From Labyrinthula sp. Ha (taxonomy: Eukaryota; Sar; Bigyra; Labyrinthulida; Labyrinthulaceae), in assembly GCA_015227615.1 (NCBI GenBank), contig JAALGZ010000111.1, positions 1 to 26,949 of the forward strand: a DNA stretch of 26,949 nt. The letters run 5' to 3'. Positions 21,805 through 26,949 of the stretch are shown piece by piece (the first letter of the stretch is position 1; every line of letters starts with the position of its first letter). The notes under the pieces were generated by a model. The model had not been told where the DNA came from and ran no database searches. It was given only the letters and a program-made list of their open reading frames with translations. The translations under genes were made by a program, and so were the position numbers.

Positions 21805-22768
21805 TAAAACTATATTTATGTGATCTCTCAAAATATTGGTTAAGAAATATAGATTCAAGGTTAGAGTTTGAATTCAATGATATATTAAAAAGATTGGAGA
21901 TTATGGGCCGCTTATATTTAAAGTATGTACACAATCACGAGGTTGAGATTTAACGTCTAGCATATGAAAGAAAAAAGTCAGGGTTAGTGATCTTAATAAA
22001 TGGGCAGCCCTTAGACTAACTCAACGTTAAGGACCAATAATAATTGCTACATTAGATATGGATTTCAAGAATAAAAACATTAGAGTTAAATATATGTCTT
22101 TAAGAATCCACAAGCCTGGGTTAATTATACGGTTTAAGAAAGAAAAGGTTCCAATCCCAGGAAAATCTATCAATAGTGGAAACCTCCGGGTTAAAGAAAG
22201 GCTTCAACAAAGAATGTTTCAAAGTTACATATAAAAAATTGTCATATGCCAGCTACTGAAGTCTAAATACAAAGAACTTGCATCAAGCTTAGCAATTTTA
22301 TTGAACTCTTTACGTAGTCTGAAAGATGATTCTATACTATATGTTGAATCCTACGAAAATTTTGTTTGTTGTCAGAAATGTTCTAAAACACATCATCTGG
22401 ATTTTTTTTAGCTTTTTCATTTTTCAGAATGCGAGAAATATGTTATCCATTTTTCGTCAAAATGCGAAACCTCGTTTGAAAGCAATTTGCACTCCGAGTT
22501 GGGGTTTAATTGTTTTGAGGATGATATACTTGAAGCTTCCAAGTTTGTTAAATTGGGAGTATAAACCTTGAACTCCATAGTGTTAGACATCAATAAAGGA
22601 AACTTATCAAAAATTCAGAAGTGTTTCTCAGATAAAGGGTGTTCTAAACATTTTGATTTATCAGAATATTTTTTTTCAAATATAGAGTATTGCTTCGTAA
22701 TCTGGTTTATTCTAAAGTGTCTACAGGAAAGGTACATGTTAATCCAATTAGGTCATCTATATATTTAA
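21805..22768 (+). pseudogene. Decayed coding frame, part 2 (Cys/His-bearing, unrecognised)
   Basis: After a shorter open piece (about 21805-21954), one plus-strand frame from 21977 to 22768 (264 codons) has just four internal stops, all TAA or TAG, where about twenty would be expected by chance at this composition. The text includes FVCCQKCSKTHHLDF and a second group, SECEKYVIHFSSKC, about ten residues later, suggesting a zinc-binding module. A later KHFDLSEYFF segment faintly recalls ubiquitin-specific proteases, but I do not rely on that. No 28-34 nt intron neatly removes the stops while keeping frame, so it looks like a dead gene rather than a spliced one. A host origin is likely but not proven. 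Confidence 0.5.
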
Positions 22769-22829
22769 ACAATATTTTTATTTTTTCTTAATCAGATTCA
22801 TGAGCTGCATTGTTCTAAACTTCCAGGTT

Positions 22830-23510
22830 AAGTTTCCATGATAAGTTTCGTATATTTTTGCTTGAATATAGCAATTGTGAACCTCAAAGTTTTGTTTCTA
22901 AAGATAATGAAGATTACCATCTAGGATGACTCTTTTTTTTTCAAACTGCTCAATTCAATCAAGACTCATAGTTTATACACATTAACAAGATCATCCTGAT
23001 AGATTACCACCTCTTCCAAAGTTCATTTTCTTTGTATTTTTTCTCAATTATCTTTTTGCCTTGAACTTGCCAATAAGAGACTATATTTCTTGAGGGATTT
23101 TGTTTGAAATAGCAAAACTACTCTGATAAACTACCCAGCACAGAGTATCCTTTAATTTACCTTTTAGATAACTTTGCTGAGTGTTACTGGAAAACTTCAT
23201 TAAAGGATTATTAATGAAAGAATCAAGGTGTAATGTAGCTACAAAAACTTGAAATATTGTTTTAAGTGACCTACTGAGAAAATAAATAAATATTCTACAT
23301 ATAGCAACTTACAGCAAGGTTAAAATGATACTAGAAAATTCTTAATACACTACATTGGAGAGTTATGTGATTCCTTTGCCATTTGGGATAAAGATTTGGA
23401 TTCATCACTCATGATTACTTTTATATTTTTCAAGCGTAGCACCATGATAGATTTGATGAAGTCTGGAGTGTTCTCGATCACCATAAAATTGCATGCAAAT
23501 AATATATAGA
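22830..23510 (+). pseudogene. Decayed coding frame, part 3 (unrecognised)
   Basis: Open, protein-like pieces occur at about 22832-22926 (with FHDKFRIFLLEYSNCEP) and about 23322-23508 (61 codons, with GELCDSFAIWDKDLDSS), on the same strand as the preceding decayed frames. Between them the frames are cut often. They are consistent with the 3' continuation of one dead gene. No family was recognised. Confidence 0.35.
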
Positions 23511-24363
23511 AAACAGTTTACATTGACATGAAGCAAAACAACCAGCTTGTATAACTTAGTTTTATTTCTTGTATTTATTTTAATACTTTCGCAAGGATAC
23601 CAGAAATGAGTTCTTAAATATTTTCCAAGAAGTTTAAGTCTTTTAATTGTACTACCTCAGTATTAGTGTTTGTTCAAATTAATCTTAGAAATTCCTCTGA
23701 CAATACATATCGCACCATATTAAACTAAAACCTTTTTATTTACATCTCCTGTATCCTCTTTAGACATTGTTCTTCTTCATCTCATCTTTCATCAATATAT
23801 TATCCTTTAAAGTATTAAAGAATTCTGCTGAAAGGTCCAACTTTGTATGATTGATGGTGGTGTTAATCTTTCTATATATGTGAATAAATCTAATTTGATC
23901 TTAAATAAACATTGAAAATTATTTTGTATAATTCTATACGAATGCATTTCAGGTCCGAAATTACCCAGATTAACTACAACGAGAATATAGGCTTTTTTCC
24001 TCAAACTAAATTTAGTAATATTTTCTAAAGTGGAATCTTTGTTATTTACACAGTTAGTTTCACATTTCTCTATTCTGGTACTATCTAAGTAAATTCTTTT
24101 CTATGAATCAGTCTTCGATAAGTATTTAGAGATCTCTTTAGATACCTAGAATTGTCCTACAATATACTATTCATTGTCTCCACCATTTGAACAGATGAAA
24201 TATAACTGTGAACCATTCAGCAGCTATCTAAACTCACTTTTTTTCATTATTTAGTTTTTTTGTGTGTGTTTCTGCCCATTATTTTTATTTTCTTGCATAT
24301 TTGTTCCAAATTTTATTTATGTACTCTTGTGGTTCCTAATTGACCAGAATTGGATTCAATCAA
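23511..24363. other. AT-rich stretch without a callable gene
   Basis: Only short frames on either strand; the longest minus-strand one (24004-23807) has no recognisable features. The right copy of the duplication begins at about 24364, without any visible terminal inverted repeat or target duplication at the junction. Confidence 0.55.
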
Positions 24364-25269
24364 TCAGATTGTGGGGCGTGCAAGACTTCAGAGTACAAAA
24401 ACCAAGCTCGGATCATTTGTATTCGGAATTTTTTTATAATTCAATATCTTGATTTTTTCATAAGTTTTTTATGAAGATAAAGTCTTGCGTCTTATGTGTC
24501 GATAAACTGAGGTAGATGTGCGAAAAAAAAAGAAATAGCTTGCGTGCTTGACATAAGTTTCTTTCAATATTCCAGCTAAATTTATTCTTTTTTATTTCCA
24601 ATGGCTTGTCTTTAATATCAAAACTATTCCAAAAGGATTACTTAAGATTCTGCAAGACTTCTCCATCTCTTTATGTCATTTAAAAGTCCAAATAGACATC
24701 TCCGAATTCAGTTACAAAAATTTTACTGTCGCTCCTGTTTGTAAACAGGTCTATTTCATGTTCCCATTAAGATTCTTGACCCATCTTACCTATTACACCC
24801 CCCCAAACAGCTCTCAGAATGCAAAGGTGTTCACATGAAAATCATCCTCTTCTCCACATATCACAAAACCTAAAACTCCCTGGTTCTCATTTCACATAAC
24901 TGAAACCATGTTTATAATACCACAAAGGCTTGTCAAATTAATTAAAAGCATAGAATTTGAAAAAAACGGGAACTTTGATTTTTCTGAGAGTTAGAAGATA
25001 TTTCCGATTATTGTATACCCAGTAGGAACCGAGATTAAATTCTTGCTATTTAACTCTCTATAAACATAGAATAAAAATTATCTTTTCTATACATAAAAAT
25101 TTTTTACTCTAAAATAAGAAACATAACCACGCTTCATTCTCGAATTTATTTTTTTTTGCTAAATAGGTTCCAACAAACTTCTCCCTGGAGGAAGAAAATC
25201 TTAAGAAATATTGTTTCTTATTATCCAGAAAGATAATATGTTGAGTTAAATATAGTTCAAGATAAAAAA

Positions 25270-26268
25270 CTATTTCTTTACTTGATGAAATACTTCAGGT
25301 GATAAAAGTTCAGTTGCGGCTCCACTAAGAATTAAAGAAGATAAAAAAGAATACTAATGAGAAACAGCAAAACCACCTGCCATATTTCCATAATCTAGAC
25401 AAGACTCAAGATCCCCTTTTTCAATCCATTTAAACAAAAATCCAGCACAAAATGCATCTCCAGCTCCACATTGATCAATAACTTTAACCTCTTTAGTTAC
25501 TCTTTGAACAAACTTTATTTCTTTGTCCTTCCAATAACCAGCTAAAACACCATCTTTTCCAATTTTAAGAACTAAAAGTTTAACTTCATATTTGTTCAAA
25601 AAAAACTTAATTATCTCTTTTCTATTTTCAAACCCACTAATTTCCTTTCCTTCTGTTTCATTTGTAAATAATATATCTATTTCATTTAAAGCTTCCATCC
25701 ACTTTCCTTTCCAAATACCTCTAGAGTCCAAATTTGTATCTAAACTAATCTTTCCTTTAAACCCATTTTCTTTTATTCTCTTTATTAAACTCAATAAATT
25801 ATCGCTCAATAAAGACATTGAAAAAATACCACAAATATGAATATGAAAACTTAGGCTTAACTCAGAGTAAAAGGGATTAAAATGATTCAAAGAAAGTTTT
25901 CCAACAGCTCCTTGATGAGTTACAAATCCATGATCAACTTCGTTTGTAAATATAACACAAGATCCGGTTGAATAATTATCTTCCTGTGTAATATTTATAA
26001 GGGTAAACTTAGCTTTTTCTCCTTGTTTAATCAAAGTAGATCTCCAAATATCTGATTCACTCGAAGAAAAACCAGTGTAAAGAGTTAGATTATATTTTGA
26101 AGATAATAAAGAAGAAATATGAGCTGTTGTATTACATCCACTTCCACCTGGAGAACAAATTATTTCACCATTTGATATCAAGTCTTTTCCAAAAGCTGGG
26201 GGTTGATCAGTGTTTGATAAAGGAATAGTTATGTCTACTAAACTATCTCCAATTACCGAAATATTCAT
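25270..26268 (-). CDS. PfkB-family carbohydrate/nucleoside kinase, right copy (2 exons)
   Basis: A near twin of the left kinase: exon 1 at 25355-26268, intron at 25325-25354 (30 nt), exon 2 at 25270-25324, giving 322 residues. All motifs listed for the left copy are kept, including PGGSGCN and GAGD with its catalytic Asp. I count nine replacements over the first 304 residues: Phe63Leu, Lys91Ile, Gln139Leu, Arg155Ser, Val162Ile, Phe200Leu, Ser215Asn, Lys225Asn and Arg296Met (left to right copy). None hits a catalytic motif. Silent and replacement changes are about equal in number, well below the roughly three-to-one expected without selection, so both copies seem to have been kept functional. 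The 5' flank preserves the conserved blocks and most TCCCG sites. Confidence 0.93.
25325..25354 (-). other. 30-nt mini-intron in the right kinase copy
   Basis: Starts GTATTC and ends TTCTTAG on the minus strand, phase 2. It is one base shorter than its partner in the left copy. That length change would destroy the reading frame if the sequence were coding, so it supports splicing. Confidence 0.88.
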
Positions 26269-26594
26269 TCTCTTTTTTTCTTCAAGTCAAGCTAAGAAGT
26301 AATAAAACTCAAAGTCTATTAAAAAAACTTGGTATAATAATTTCTTAAAAGTCTTAGATAAAGTATTGATAAAAATGAATACGATAAGATTTAAAAAAAG
26401 AAGATAAAGTGAAATAAAAAAGATAGATAAAAAAAAGAAGCAAAGTAATAAAATATGTAGATATTAGAGTTTGAATATCTTTTAATAAATGATAGAAATT
26501 TTTATAACAGATGATATTATTATTTCTCTGATTCTGAAAAGTTGTTTGATAAAAAATATTTAGAATTTGGTTCTACAATAATATTTTTCACAAG

Positions 26595-26713
26595 CTTTGA
26601 TTGGTATCAATTAATTATTGCTATCGTGATAACAATAGTGTTAACGGTAATACAAATACCTATATTTGATTGAAATATATCTAACGTTAAGGTTATAGTT
26701 GATTCAGTAAAGG
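26595..26713. promoter_or_regulatory. Conserved noncoding block upstream of the kinase (right)
   Basis: Bases 26595-26671 and 26680-26713 are identical to the left-copy blocks, including the near-palindrome (here at 26617-26636) and the TAAC-core sites. Surrounding sequence has diverged. It is a candidate regulatory site by phylogenetic footprinting of the two copies. Confidence 0.4.
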
Positions 26714-26765
26714 TATGAAATTTCTTGAAGTTTATTTATTATTAAGAAAAGTTCTCGAGACAATT

Positions 26766-26897
26766 TTCCCGGAAATATTACCCGTTTTCTATGACCTCCC
26801 ATTTCCCGTTCAAGACACCGAACTCTTCAAGTGACTTTTCCGCTTTTTGTGGATTCCCGGCAAATAATTAATTTCTCGATTCCGGAATACAATCCCG
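26766..26897. promoter_or_regulatory. TCCCG motif cluster (right)
   Basis: Equivalent to the left-copy cluster. Four of its five TCCCG sites are kept and one has changed to TTCCGG; an extra CCCG is present near 26780. It ends 45 bases before an ATG at 26942-26944 on the plus strand, similar to the spacing seen at the Roc-COR gene. Confidence 0.35.
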
Positions 26898-26949
26898 AAT
26901 AGAGATAGAATTAAGATAAATAATAATATTTTAATCAAAATATGTTTTG

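Larger units (their letters stand above)
24364..26949. repeat. Right copy of a segmental duplication (direct repeat)
   Basis: Matches 1-2580 in the same orientation, with its left edge at the position equivalent to base 1 of the window, and runs off the right end. The offset between copies is about 24.36 kb. Coding sequence is better preserved than flanks: the kinase first exon has about 17 substitutions, of which nine change the protein, and no indels, while flanks carry many small indels. Confidence 0.95.

Noticed and set aside
17063-22768. A variant genetic code with TAA/TAG read as glutamine, suggested by long frames broken only by TAA/TAG in the decayed regions
   Set aside because: The Roc-COR large exon runs about 600 codons with no in-frame TAA or TAG in very AT-rich DNA, and the kinase genes end in TAG at the expected family length. 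Both fit the standard code, so the broken frames are better read as pseudogenes.
22560-22768. Ubiquitin-specific protease C-terminal part, from a KHFDLSEYFF segment
   Set aside because: The similarity is a few residues; the catalytic Cys and His boxes were not found.
1-26949. CRISPR arrays, bacterial operons, rRNA genes, telomeric or satellite arrays
   Set aside because: No regularly spaced repeats, ribosome-binding sites, rRNA core sequences or tandem short repeats were seen, and the genes are eukaryotic with introns.

Overview
The window looks like nuclear DNA of a free-living, AT-rich microbial eukaryote. The evidence is very short GT-AG introns (28-34 nt), a Roc-COR (ROCO-family) GTPase with leucine-rich repeats, fossils of LTR retrotransposons, and long gene-poor AT-rich stretches. 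The lineage cannot be fixed from the sequence. The intact genes use the standard stops: TAG ends both sugar-kinase copies and TGA ends the GTPase.

Layout. 1-2580 and 24364-26949 are two diverged copies of one segment in direct orientation. Each carries the same PfkB-family sugar/nucleoside kinase on the minus strand. Each gene has a tiny intron near its 3' end, so the protein is 322 residues rather than the 304 of the unspliced frame. 2580-4700 has no live gene but holds an old Ty1/copia-type pol remnant (about 3150-3940, plus strand). About 4700-13530 is richer in G and C and is a heavily broken Ty3/gypsy-like retroelement on the minus strand, with protease, reverse transcriptase and integrase in the order expected for that family. 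A tRNA-like stretch lies at 13940-14013, and a decayed frame on the opposite strand covers 13940-14782. 14783-16669 is AT-rich with nothing I can call. 17063-19648 (minus) is the best gene here: eight exons encoding a 792-residue LRR-Roc-COR protein. 19730-20830 is empty. About 20830-23510 (plus) contains decayed coding frames of an unrecognised protein. 23511-24363 is empty up to the second kinase copy.

Only the kinase (twice) and the Roc-COR gene look alive, and nothing suggests they share a pathway. The main new result is the exon structure of the Roc-COR gene. All seven introns are phase 2, and six split the same position of successive leucine-rich repeats, giving one exon per repeat. The kinase intron is also phase 2. 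Short TCCCG/CGGGA clusters occur just upstream of the GTPase and far upstream of the kinase in both copies, which makes them candidate promoter elements.
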